17,333 bases of DNA from DASVLX01 sp035552275 (GTDB lineage: Bacteria > Actinomycetota > Actinomycetes > Mycobacteriales > Pseudonocardiaceae). Within the stretch, counting starts at the first letter, position 1, and each line of letters opens with the position of its first letter. Positions 1 through 6,869 of the stretch are shown here, piece after piece. A program made the translations under genes and the position numbers. Below the pieces are notes generated by a model, which did no database searches, was not told the DNA's origin, and saw only the letters and a list, made by a program, of their open reading frames with translations. The stretch covers positions 1 through 17,333 of the forward strand of contig DASZLR010000122.1 of assembly GCA_035552275.1 (NCBI GenBank), read 5' to 3'.

Positions 1-21
1 GCAGGTGGATATGTTCATAGG

Positions 22-139
22 GTTACGGCGGTTATGGCGGGAGGGAAACGCCCGGTCCCATTCCGAACCCGGAAGCTAAGCCTCCCAGCGCCGATGGTAC
101 TGCACCCGGTGGGGTGTGGGAGAGTAGGACACCGCCGAA
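22..139 (+). rRNA. rrf: 5S ribosomal RNA
   Basis: This is the 5S rRNA of the large ribosomal subunit, in the last position of an rRNA operon whose 16S and 23S genes would lie to the left of the window. The sequence shows the classical 5S blocks: a 5' strand beginning GTTACGGCGG that pairs with the 3' strand ACCGCCGAAC (helix I), the near-invariant CCCGGTCCCATTCCGAACCC loop, GGAAGCTAAG, and TGGGAGAGTAGGAC near the end. The length of about 118 nt is normal. The exact ends are set from helix I pairing and could be off by one or two bases. Bases 1-21 would be 23S-5S spacer. Confidence 0.97.
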
Positions 140-153
140 CATCTTTTAGAGGG

Positions 154-200
154 CAACGAGCCCCGGTTGAGACAAATAATTTGTCTCCCGGGGCTCGTTG
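154..200 (+). terminator. Long hairpin after the 5S rRNA (rRNA operon terminator)
   Basis: A near-continuous stem-loop follows the 5S gene. The outer arms CAACGAGCCCCGG (154-166) and CCGGGGCTCGTTG (188-200) pair over 13 bp. After a 2-nt bulge, the inner arms GAGACAAA (169-176) and TTTGTCTC (180-187) pair over 8 bp around a 3-nt loop. The following bases (TCGCATTCTT) are only moderately T-rich, as is common for actinobacterial terminators. Its place just after the 5S rRNA makes a terminator role likely. Confidence 0.85.
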
Positions 201-216
201 TCGCATTCTTACCGGT

Positions 217-1128
217 GTGCGAGTCGTGAGCCATCGGGATGTCGGGACGTTCTGGGAGATCACCAGGCCGATTCTGTCGGCCGATCCGGTCCGGCACACC
301 AGCATGCTGTCCGTGGGCGGCCAGCTCGCTCGGGGAGCGCGGTACACGGATGCCGAGCCGATCCTGCTGACCGTGCACGGCGACAGCCGGGACAGCGATG
401 GCCGAGACGGCGACGACAACGAGACCGAGTTGCGCGGCGCCGCGATCTGCACGCCGCCGTTTCCGCTCAACGTCAGTGCCCTGCCGTCCGACGCGGCGCC
501 GGACGTGGTCCGCCACCTGGTCGCCGACGACGTCCGGCGCCGAGATGTCAGCGCCATCCGTGGACCGAACCCCGAGGTCGACGCCTTCACCGCTGCCTGG
601 GTCGCCGAGACCGGGGACGAGCCACAAGTGACCATGAACGACCGGCTGTACCGGCTGGGTGAGCTACTGCCGCCGGCCGGTGTGCCGGGGGAGTTCCGAC
701 TGTTGCCCGACCTAGCCGACGAGATTTTCCCGCTCATCGCCGGATGGCGGGCCGATTTCGAGTGGGAGGCGATGGACCGGGTCGTCACACCGGACGGCGC
801 GGCGAAGCAGATCCTGGGGACCATCGCGTCCGGTGGTTGGTTCGGGTTGTGGATCGCCGACGGCCGGCCGGTGGCGATGGCCGCGGCCACCGGACCGGTC
901 GAGGCGATGTCCCGGATCGGTTCGGTCTACACGCCGCCGGTCGAGCGCGGCCACGGCTACGGCGCGGCGGTGACCTCGGCCGTGTGCCGGTGGGTGTTGG
1001 ATCACGGCGCGCGCGACGTCGTGTTGCATGCCGATCTGGCCAACCCGGTGTCGAACGCGATCTACCAGCGGATCGGGTTCCAGGCCGTGCACGACGGCCG
1101 GATCGTGGCCTTCGGTCCGCACAACTGA
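217..1128 (+). CDS. GNAT-family N-acetyltransferase
   Basis: This is a putative acetyl-CoA-dependent N-acetyltransferase of the GNAT superfamily; the acceptor substrate cannot be read from sequence. The C-terminal part holds the GNAT fold, with the acetyl-CoA pyrophosphate-binding signature ERGHGYGAAVT, then LHADLANPVSNAIYQRIGF, which matches the end of the domain (N-x-x-S-x-x-x-Y-x-x-x-GF). The N-terminal half, with a block FWEITRPILSADPVRH, resembles the leader domain of a common actinobacterial GNAT group. The reading frame is open back into the 5S gene, so the start must be chosen: GTG 217 lies 16 nt after the terminator hairpin and precedes the first family-like residues. GTG 226 and ATG 304 are alternatives. 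No ribosome binding site is visible, so the message may be leaderless or the start may be wrong. The product would be about 303 aa, soluble and cytoplasmic. No operon partner is seen; glnE begins 50 nt downstream with its own likely promoter. Confidence 0.85.
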   Translation: MRVVSHRDVGTFWEITRPILSADPVRHTSMLSVGGQLARGARYTDAEPILLTVHGDSRDSDGRDGDDNETELRGAAICTPPFPLNVSALPSDAAPDVVRHLVADDVRRRDVSAIRGPNPEVDAFTAAWVAETGDEPQVTMNDRLYRLGELLPPAGVPGEFRLLPDLADEIFPLIAGWRADFEWEAMDRVVTPDGAAKQILGTIASGGWFGLWIADGRPVAMAAATGPVEAMSRIGSVYTPPVERGHGYGAAVTSAVCRWVLDHGARDVVLHADLANPVSNAIYQRIGFQAVHDGRIVAFGPHN

Positions 1129-1163
1129 GCGCAACTGATTACGTATTTGTTGCCTGGTGCGAC

Positions 1164-1169
1164 TAACGT
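1164..1169 (+). promoter_or_regulatory. Candidate -10 element of glnE
   Basis: TAACGT fits the actinobacterial TANNNT -10 consensus and ends 9 nt before the glnE ATG, so transcription would start only a few bases before the start codon. TTACGT at 1139-1144 could serve as a -35, but its 19-bp spacing is long. There is no Shine-Dalgarno sequence before glnE, which fits a leaderless or nearly leaderless message. The assignment is by eye. Confidence 0.35.
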
Positions 1170-1178
1170 TGCGGTGCG

Positions 1179-4139
1179 ATGTCCGATCCGTTTCGTTCCA
1201 CCCCGTCACCGGGTCGCTTCGGGCTGACCGATCCCCGAGCCGAGGCCGAGCTTCGTGCTGCCGGTTTGTGGGACACGGTCGGCCCGGTCGCCGGCTCCGA
1301 GCCGGTGCTGCACGCGCTGTCCCGCAGCCCGGAACCCGACATCGCGCTGCTGACCCTGAACCGGCTGCGCGAGTCGGCCGAGGACTGGCCCGACCTGGCG
1401 ATCGCGCTGCGCGCCGACCGGGGTCTGCGCGGCCGGCTATTCGCGGTGCTCGGCACGTCCACCGCGCTGGCCGACTACCTGGTGGCCAATCCGGCGCAAT
1501 GGCATCGCCTGGAGTCCTCGGCGCACCGCTGGCCGGTGCCCGGCGCGGAGGTCACCGCGTCGCTGCTCGCGGCCGTCGCCGGCGAGGACTCGGTGCCGGA
1601 CCGGGTGGCTGAGCTGCGCCGGGTCTACCGCGCCCACATCCTGAGTATCGCCGCCCACGATCTCGGCCACGTGATCGAACCCGAGTTGCCGCAGCCGCCG
1701 TACGAGCAGATCACCGCCGCGCTCACCGAACTGGCCGACGCCGCGTTGCGCGCCTCGCTGGTGGTGGCCAAGGAAGTCGAGCAGCCCGAAGGCTGTCGGC
1801 TGGCCGTGATCGCGATGGGCAAATGCGGCGCCGGCGAGCTCAACTACGTCAGCGATGTGGATGTGGTGTTCGTCGGTGACGGTGATCTGACCGCCGCGAG
1901 CCGGTGGGCCAGCCGGATGATGCGGGTCGCCCGGCGGGCGGCGTTCGAGGTGGATGCCGCGCTGCGCCCGGAGGGCAAGACCGGCCCGTTGGTGCGCTCA
2001 CTGGACGGGTACGTCGGCTACTACCAGCGGTGGGCGCGGACCTGGGAGTTCCAGGCGCTGCTCAAAGCCAGGCCGGTGGCCGGCGACGCGCGACTCGGCC
2101 AGGACTACCTGGACGTCGTGCGGCCGATGGTGTGGGCGGCGGCCGACCGCGCGGACTTCGTGTCCGATGTCCGGTCGATGCGCCGTCGGGTCGAGGAGCA
2201 CGTGCCGGCCGAACTGCTGGACCGCGAGTTGAAACTCGGCCGCGGCGGCCTGCGGGACGTCGAGTTCGCGGTGCAGCTGCTGCAGCTCGTGCACGGCCGC
2301 AGCGACGATGAACTCCGGCTTTCGTCCACTGTGGACGCCCTGGCCGCGCTCGGCGCCGGCGGGTACGTCGGCCGGGTCGACGCCGCGGAACTGGGCGAGT
2401 CGTACCGGTTCCTACGCGGCCTGGAACACCGCTTGCAACTGCGGAAACTGCGTCGCACGCACACCTTTCCCGAGGAGCGCGACGAGTCCGGTCTGCGCTG
2501 GCTGGCGCGGGCCGCGGGCGTCCCGCCGGATCGTGGCCGGCCGGCCGGCGAGGTGCTGCTGGCGCGGTTTCGCCGGCACGCCAACCGGGTCCGCCGGCTG
2601 CACGAGAAGCTGTTCTACCGGCCGCTGCTGGAATCGGTGGCCAGGGTGCCCACCAACGCGCTGCGGCTGACCACGAAGCAGGCGGTCGCCCGGCTGTCCG
2701 CGCTTGGCTTCGCCGCTCCGGACGGCGCGCTGCGGCACATCCAGGCGCTGACCGACGGGGTGTCCCGGCGCGCGGCCATCCAGACCGCGCTGCTGCCGGT
2801 GCTGCTGGACATGCTGGCCAACACGCCGGACCCGGACGGCGGCCTGCTCGCGTATCGGCGACTGTCCGAGGCGCTCGCCGACACCCCGTGGTACCTGCGG
2901 CTGTTGCGCGACGAGGGCGCCGTCGCGCAGCGGCTGACGACCCTGCTGGGCACCTCGAAACTGGTGCCGGACCTGCTGATCCGTGCGCCCGAGGTGCTGC
3001 AGTTGTTCGCGCACACCGATGAGCTGGCCGGCCGGCATCCGTCGGAGGTCGCGAAATCGCTGGCCGCCGCCGTGGACCGGCACACCGATGTGGACGTCGC
3101 GGTGGCCGCGGCCAGGTCGCTGCGCCGGCACGAGTTGTTGCGGGTGGCCAGCGCCGACATTCTCGGCCTGCTGGACGTGCCGGCGGTGTGCGAGGCGCTG
3201 ACCAGCGTGTGGATCGCCGTGGTGCGGGCCGCGCTGGCGACGGTGCTGCGGGCCAAGTTCGTCGCGGAGGGCGAGCCGCCGGCGCGGATCGCGGTGATCG
3301 GCATGGGCCGGTTGGGCGGTCGGGAACTGGGCTATGGCTCGGACGCGGACGTGCTGTTCGTCTGCGAGCCCACCGATCCCGACGAGGAGTCGGCGGCGGT
3401 GCGCTGGACCAACTCGGTGGCCGAGACGCTGCGCCGGGCGCTGGGCTCGCCCAGCCAGGACCCGCCGCTGCACATTGACGCCGACCTGCGGCCGGAGGGC
3501 CGACAGGGGCCGCTGAGCCGCACTCTTGAGTCGTATCGCGCCTACTACGCGCATTGGGGCGAGGTGTGGGAGGCGCAGGCGCTGCTGCGGGCCCGGCCGA
3601 TCGCCGGCGACCGCGAGTTGGGCGAGCGGTTCATGACATTGGTGGATCCGGTGCGCTATCCCGCCGGCGGGCTGAGCCAGGAGGCGATTCGCGAGGTCCG
3701 GCGGGTCAAGGCGCGGGTGGAGAACGAGCGGCTGCCGCGCGGCGCCGACCCCAGCACGCACACCAAGCTCGGCCGGGGCGGACTGTCCGACGTCGAGTGG
3801 ACCCTGCAGCTGCTGCAGCTCTGCCACGGTGCCGACGCGCCGGAACTGCGCACCCAGTCCACTGTGGATGGTCTGCGGGCGGCGGTGGACGCCGAAGTGC
3901 TGTCGCAGGAGGACGCCGAGGCCCTGATCACCGCGTGGCTGCTGGTGACCAGGGCGCGCAACGCGACCATGTTGGTGCGCGGCAAGGCGTCCGACCAACT
4001 GCCGACCCAGCAGCGGGAACTGGCAGCGGTGGCCGGCGTGGTCGAGCCGGACGTCGGCCCGGGCGAGTTCGTGGACCACTACCTGCGGACCACGCGCCGC
4101 GCCCGGGCCGTTGTCGAGCGGGTCTTCTACGGCTACTGA
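1179..4139 (+). CDS. glnE: Bifunctional glutamine synthetase adenylyltransferase / adenylyl-removing enzyme
   Basis: GlnE attaches AMP to glutamine synthetase to lower its activity and removes it again by phosphorolysis, in response to nitrogen status through PII. At 986 aa it has the normal length of an actinobacterial GlnE. Two homologous nucleotidyltransferase domains are visible. The N-terminal deadenylylase domain has AMGKCGAGELNYVSDVDVVF (about residues 208-228) followed by DAALRPEGKTGPLVRSL. The C-terminal adenylyltransferase domain has GMGRLGGRELGYGSDADVLF (about residues 707-726) followed by DADLRPEGRQGPLSRTL. In each, the SDxD pair supplies the metal-binding aspartates. Each half also has the GRGGLxDVE motif (LGRGGLRDVEFAVQLLQL and LGRGGLSDVEWTLQLLQL). 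Both active sites look intact. The gene is alone on its strand: glnA is not in the window, and the stop codon lies 4 nt from the convergent permease gene. Confidence 0.98.
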   Translation: MSDPFRSTPSPGRFGLTDPRAEAELRAAGLWDTVGPVAGSEPVLHALSRSPEPDIALLTLNRLRESAEDWPDLAIALRADRGLRGRLFAVLGTSTALADYLVANPAQWHRLESSAHRWPVPGAEVTASLLAAVAGEDSVPDRVAELRRVYRAHILSIAAHDLGHVIEPELPQPPYEQITAALTELADAALRASLVVAKEVEQPEGCRLAVIAMGKCGAGELNYVSDVDVVFVGDGDLTAASRWASRMMRVARRAAFEVDAALRPEGKTGPLVRSLDGYVGYYQRWARTWEFQALLKARPVAGDARLGQDYLDVVRPMVWAAADRADFVSDVRSMRRRVEEHVPAELLDRELKLGRGGLRDVEFAVQLLQLVHGRSDDELRLSSTVDALAALGAGGYVGRVDAAELGESYRFLRGLEHRLQLRKLRRTHTFPEERDESGLRWLARAAGVPPDRGRPAGEVLLARFRRHANRVRRLHEKLFYRPLLESVARVPTNALRLTTKQAVARLSALGFAAPDGALRHIQALTDGVSRRAAIQTALLPVLLDMLANTPDPDGGLLAYRRLSEALADTPWYLRLLRDEGAVAQRLTTLLGTSKLVPDLLIRAPEVLQLFAHTDELAGRHPSEVAKSLAAAVDRHTDVDVAVAAARSLRRHELLRVASADILGLLDVPAVCEALTSVWIAVVRAALATVLRAKFVAEGEPPARIAVIGMGRLGGRELGYGSDADVLFVCEPTDPDEESAAVRWTNSVAETLRRALGSPSQDPPLHIDADLRPEGRQGPLSRTLESYRAYYAHWGEVWEAQALLRARPIAGDRELGERFMTLVDPVRYPAGGLSQEAIREVRRVKARVENERLPRGADPSTHTKLGRGGLSDVEWTLQLLQLCHGADAPELRTQSTVDGLRAAVDAEVLSQEDAEALITAWLLVTRARNATMLVRGKASDQLPTQQRELAAVAGVVEPDVGPGEFVDHYLRTTRRARAVVERVFYGY

Positions 4140-4143
4140 TCTT

Positions 4144-5043
4144 TTATTCTGACCGGCTGAAAGCGGCGATGGCGATGCCCAGCATGGTCGCACCGAGCGC
4201 CGCCACGACACCGAGTTCCAGCAGCACCGGCACGTGCCAGCTGCCCCAGGTGACACCGGGGTCGAGGGCGCTGCGGGCGGCCGCGCTGACGTTCAGGTGC
4301 GCGAACACCACATGCCGGATCGGGTCGACCGCATAGGTGAGTGGGTCGATCCGGTTGAGCACGGCCAGCCAGGTGGGCAGGCCGGTCAGCGGGAAGATCG
4401 CGCCGGAGATGAAGAACAACGGCATGACCAGCATCTGGGTGACCGCCATGAAGCTCTGGATCTGGGTGATCCGCACCGCGATCATCAGTCCGAACGCGGT
4501 CAGTGTGAACGCCAGCAACAGTTGCATGCCGAACACGGCCAGCAGCATCGGCGGCGAGTAGGGCACGCCGACCAGTCCGGCGACGGCCAGCAGCAGGATG
4601 CCCTGCAACGTCGAGGTCGTCGCGCCGCCGAGGCACTTGCCGATGACGATGGAGCTGCGCCGCACCGGCGCCACCAGCATCTCCCGCAGGAAACCGAATT
4701 CCCGGTCCCACACGATCGACGCGGCCGAGAACAGCGCGGTGAACAGGACGGACATGCCGAGAATGCCCGGATACATGAAGGTTCGCAGGTTCAGCCCGCC
4801 GCTGCCCGATCTGGTCAGCGAAGAAAGGCCGGTGCCGAGAATGAACAGGAATATGAACGGCTGGATCAGCGAGGTGACGAATCGGGTCCGGTCGTCCAGG
4901 AAGCGGATGAGCTCCCGCTGCCAGACGATCTTGATGGCGCGCAGCTCGCCGAAGGCCGATGTGGTCGGCACCCGGACGGCGGCGACCGGCGTCGGGCCGT
5001 CGATCTGCTGGGCTTGCCCGGTTTGTTCTGTCTGGATCGCCAT
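4144..5043 (-). CDS. ABC-2 type transporter permease (DrrB-like)
   Basis: This is the membrane subunit of a two-component ABC exporter, working with the ATPase encoded just upstream. The 299-aa protein begins with about 35 hydrophilic residues, then the conserved block IVWQRELIRFLDDRTRFVTSLIQPFIF that opens ABC-2 permeases of the daunorubicin-resistance (DrrB/NodJ) group. About six hydrophobic segments follow, with the ABC-2 signature region WDREFGFLREMLVAPVRRSSIVIGK after the second one (an amphipathic coupling helix) and PLFFISGAIFPLTGLPTWL near the end. The start ATG at 5043 has a strong ribosome binding site, GGGGAGGAG, 6 nt upstream, which lies inside the last codons of the ATPase gene; only 2 nt separate the two frames, so translation is probably coupled. 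DrrAB-type exporters move hydrophobic drugs, lipids or polyketides; the substrate here is unknown. Confidence 0.95.
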   Translation of the reverse strand: MAIQTEQTGQAQQIDGPTPVAAVRVPTTSAFGELRAIKIVWQRELIRFLDDRTRFVTSLIQPFIFLFILGTGLSSLTRSGSGGLNLRTFMYPGILGMSVLFTALFSAASIVWDREFGFLREMLVAPVRRSSIVIGKCLGGATTSTLQGILLLAVAGLVGVPYSPPMLLAVFGMQLLLAFTLTAFGLMIAVRITQIQSFMAVTQMLVMPLFFISGAIFPLTGLPTWLAVLNRIDPLTYAVDPIRHVVFAHLNVSAAARSALDPGVTWGSWHVPVLLELGVVAALGATMLGIAIAAFSRSE

Positions 5044-5045
5044 GT

Positions 5046-6041
5046 CTATCTCCTCCCCATGCGCATAGCCATCATGTTGCCCCGCAGTCGATCCGAGGAA
5101 GTCGCCTCCGCCTCGCGGATGGTCTTGCCGGTGTAGGACATGAACACGTCGTCCAGCGACGGTCGGGCGACATTGACCGACAGGATCGGCATGCCCAGCT
5201 CCGCGAACAGCCGCGGAACGAACTGCTCGCCGTTCTCCACCGCCAAGGTCACCGAGCCCTCGACAATGTTCGCCTCGATGTCAAACTGTTCTTTGACCGC
5301 CGTGATGGCCTGGCGGTTGTCCGGCGTGTCGATGCTGACCCGGTCCTTGCCGACACTGGCTTTCAGCGCGGACGGGGTGTCGAGCGCGATGATCTGGCCG
5401 TGGTCCATGATCGCGATGCGGTCGCAGTACTCGGCCTCGTCCATGTAATGCGTGGTGAGGAAGATCGTGATGTCCTCGGCCTGCTTGAGTTCCCGGATAT
5501 AGGCCCAGATCGCGCTGCGGGTCTGCGGATCGAGGCCGACGGTGGGCTCGTCCAGGAACAGCACCCGTGGCGAGTGCAGCAGGCCGCGGGCGATTTCCAG
5601 CCGGCGCTTCATGCCGCCGGAGTAGGTGCTGACCTTGCTGCCGCGTCGGTCCCAGAGATCGACCATCTCCAGCACCTGGCGCAGCCGGTCCTCCAGGATG
5701 TCGCGCGGCACGCCGTAGAGTTCGGCGTGCAGGCGGAGATTGCGTTCACCGGTCAGGTAGCCGTCGACGGTGGTGTCCTGGAACACCAGGCCGATGTTGC
5801 GGCGCACCGCGTCCCGCTGGGTGACGATGTCGTGGCCGGCGACCCGGGCGGCGCCGCCGGTCGGCTTGGCCAGCGTGCAGAGCATGTTGATGGTGGTCGA
5901 CTTCCCGGCGCCGTTGGGGCCGAGGAAGCCGAAGGTCTCGTTGCCGTACACGGTGAGGTCGATCCCGCTGACCGCCTCCACCGCGCCGTATCTCTTCACC
6001 AGGCCGGCCACCTCGATGGCCGGCGTCCCCTCATTTTCCAT
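5046..6041 (-). CDS. ABC transporter ATP-binding protein (DrrA-like)
   Basis: This is the cytoplasmic ATPase that powers the exporter with the permease that follows it. The 331-aa protein has all nucleotide-binding motifs: Walker A GPNGAGKST (residues 41-49), the Q-loop LVFQD (about 85-89), signature SGGMK (141-145), Walker B LFLDEP (161-166), the D-loop GLDP and the H-loop histidine in TTHYMDEAE (H198). After the ATPase domain there is a tail of about 100 residues containing NVARPSLDDVFMSYTGKTIRE, typical of the DrrA/CcmA type (DUF4162-like) and often needed to hold the permease. ATG 6041 has no ribosome binding site but a promoter ending 6 nt upstream, so a leaderless message is likely. The divergent tetR gene 52 bp away is the obvious regulator. 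Role as drug or metabolite exporter is inferred from family. Confidence 0.96.
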   Translation of the reverse strand: MENEGTPAIEVAGLVKRYGAVEAVSGIDLTVYGNETFGFLGPNGAGKSTTINMLCTLAKPTGGAARVAGHDIVTQRDAVRRNIGLVFQDTTVDGYLTGERNLRLHAELYGVPRDILEDRLRQVLEMVDLWDRRGSKVSTYSGGMKRRLEIARGLLHSPRVLFLDEPTVGLDPQTRSAIWAYIRELKQAEDITIFLTTHYMDEAEYCDRIAIMDHGQIIALDTPSALKASVGKDRVSIDTPDNRQAITAVKEQFDIEANIVEGSVTLAVENGEQFVPRLFAELGMPILSVNVARPSLDDVFMSYTGKTIREAEATSSDRLRGNMMAMRMGRR

Positions 6042-6047
6042 ACACCG

Positions 6048-6075
6048 AGTGTAAAACTAGTCTGGGTGAAGTCAA
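6048..6075 (-). promoter_or_regulatory. Promoter of the DrrAB-like operon (leaderless)
   Basis: Reading the minus strand, a perfect-looking -35 TTGACT (6075-6070) is followed after 16 bp by TACACT (6053-6048), a good actinobacterial -10. Six nucleotides separate the -10 from the ATG at 6041, so the transcript would start at or next to the start codon. This is the best -35/-10 pair in the window. Confidence 0.65.
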
Positions 6076-6080
6076 GCTCT

Positions 6081-6086
6081 TATCCT
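6081..6086 (+). promoter_or_regulatory. Candidate -10 element of the exporter tetR gene
   Basis: TATCCT ends 7 nt before the GTG start of the TetR gene and is followed at once by the palindrome over the start codon. No clear -35 is visible. Together with the minus-strand promoter it forms a compact divergent control region of about 52 bp. Confidence 0.45.
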
Positions 6087-6100
6087 GGTCAGGGTGACCA
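6086..6100. promoter_or_regulatory. Inverted repeat over the tetR start codon (candidate operator)
   Basis: TGGTCA-GGG-TGACCA is a perfect inverted repeat with 6-bp arms and a 3-bp centre, spanning the start GTG of the TetR gene directly after its -10. A dyad at this place would fit autorepression by the TetR protein. It lies about 10 bp from the -35 of the divergent exporter promoter, so one bound dimer could affect both. The role is inferred from position and symmetry alone. Confidence 0.4.
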
Positions 6101-6834
6101 ACCTGCGTGAACGCAAGAAGCAGCAGACCCGGCGGCACATCGCGGATGTGGCGGCGCGGCTGTTCGTCGAACGCGGCTTCGACGAGGTCACCGTGGACGA
6201 GGTGGCCCAGGCCGCCGAGGTGTCCCGCAAGACGGTCTTCAACTACTTCCCGACCAAGGAGGACCTGGTCTTCAGCGGCGCCGAGGATCGGGAGGCCGAG
6301 ATGGTGCAGCTGATCCGGGAGCGGCCGCCAGGGGTCTCGTTGATCGAGGTGTTCCGTGAGGACGCCCTGCGCTCGGTCCACGAGATGGTCGACGAGGACA
6401 GTTTTCCCGGCCGAAGCCTGTTCGGCCTGGCGAAGTCCAGCCACACGCTGTGGCGGCGGGCACTGGAGATCCACGCCCGGCAGGAGCGGGTGATCGCCGA
6501 GCAGATCGCGGCGATGGCCGGGCTGCCGGACTGGGACCCGGTGGCCCGGACGGTCGCACACACATTGTTGGGGGCCAAGCGATCGGTGCGCTGGGAGTGT
6601 CAGCGCCGGCTCGAAGCCGGGCAGACGCCGGCTGAGGTGACGGTGGCCGTCGGGCAGGACGTGCACCGCATCTTCGCCGTGCTCGAACAGGGCCTCGCCG
6701 GCTTCGAGGCCGAACTACGGCATAGCCACCTCACCCGGGTGGTCCCCCCGGAACTGCGATTCGCACTGGACGAGATCGAGCACGACCTCACCGGTCGGGA
6801 GTCCGCCGACCTCGAAGCCCACCTCCAGGACTGA
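6094..6834 (+). CDS. TetR/AcrR-family transcriptional regulator (exporter-linked)
   Basis: This is a 246-aa DNA-binding regulator, very probably the repressor of the divergent DrrAB-like exporter and of itself. The N-terminus (RERKKQQTRRHIADVAARLFVERGFDEVTVDEVAQAAEVSRKTVFNYFPTKEDL, residues about 4-58, interrupted here only for description) is a classical TetR helix-turn-helix, with recognition helix around VSRKTVFNYF. The remaining ~190 residues would form the helical ligand-binding and dimer domain, typical for the family. The start GTG at 6094 lies 7 nt after a TATCCT -10 with no ribosome binding site, so leaderless translation is likely. Oddity: the last 60 codons, from the octamer at 6654 to the stop, are duplicated at 8254-8435, beyond the next gene. 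This copy is the intact one; whether its 3' end is original or was supplied by an insertion cannot be decided from one sequence. Confidence 0.95.
   Translation: MTNLRERKKQQTRRHIADVAARLFVERGFDEVTVDEVAQAAEVSRKTVFNYFPTKEDLVFSGAEDREAEMVQLIRERPPGVSLIEVFREDALRSVHEMVDEDSFPGRSLFGLAKSSHTLWRRALEIHARQERVIAEQIAAMAGLPDWDPVARTVAHTLLGAKRSVRWECQRRLEAGQTPAEVTVAVGQDVHRIFAVLEQGLAGFEAELRHSHLTRVVPPELRFALDEIEHDLTGRESADLEAHLQD
6654..6834 (+). repeat. Repeat B, copy 1 (3' end of the tetR gene)
   Basis: These 181 bp are repeated at 8254-8435 with four substitutions and one inserted A, about 97% identity. Similarity begins at the octamer GCAGGACG (6654-6661) and stops exactly after the TGA stop codon of tetR; the sequences that follow (AACGGCGCTG here, GGCGAGTCGG in copy 2) are unrelated. 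It forms the left border of unit 1 of the tandem region. Confidence 0.95.
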
Positions 6835-6869
6835 AACGGCGCTGCGATGACGACGCGAACTTCGCTCGC

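Noticed and set aside
34..216. In-frame extension of the GNAT gene into the 5S rRNA gene
   Set aside because: The open frame overlaps the structural RNA and its terminator hairpin; the extra residues are RNA-derived and not protein-like.
2412..4256. Long minus-strand open frame (614 codons) opposite glnE
   Set aside because: It is rich in Arg, Gly, His and Gln, a usual antisense product of GC-rich third positions, and lies on top of an unmistakable glnE.
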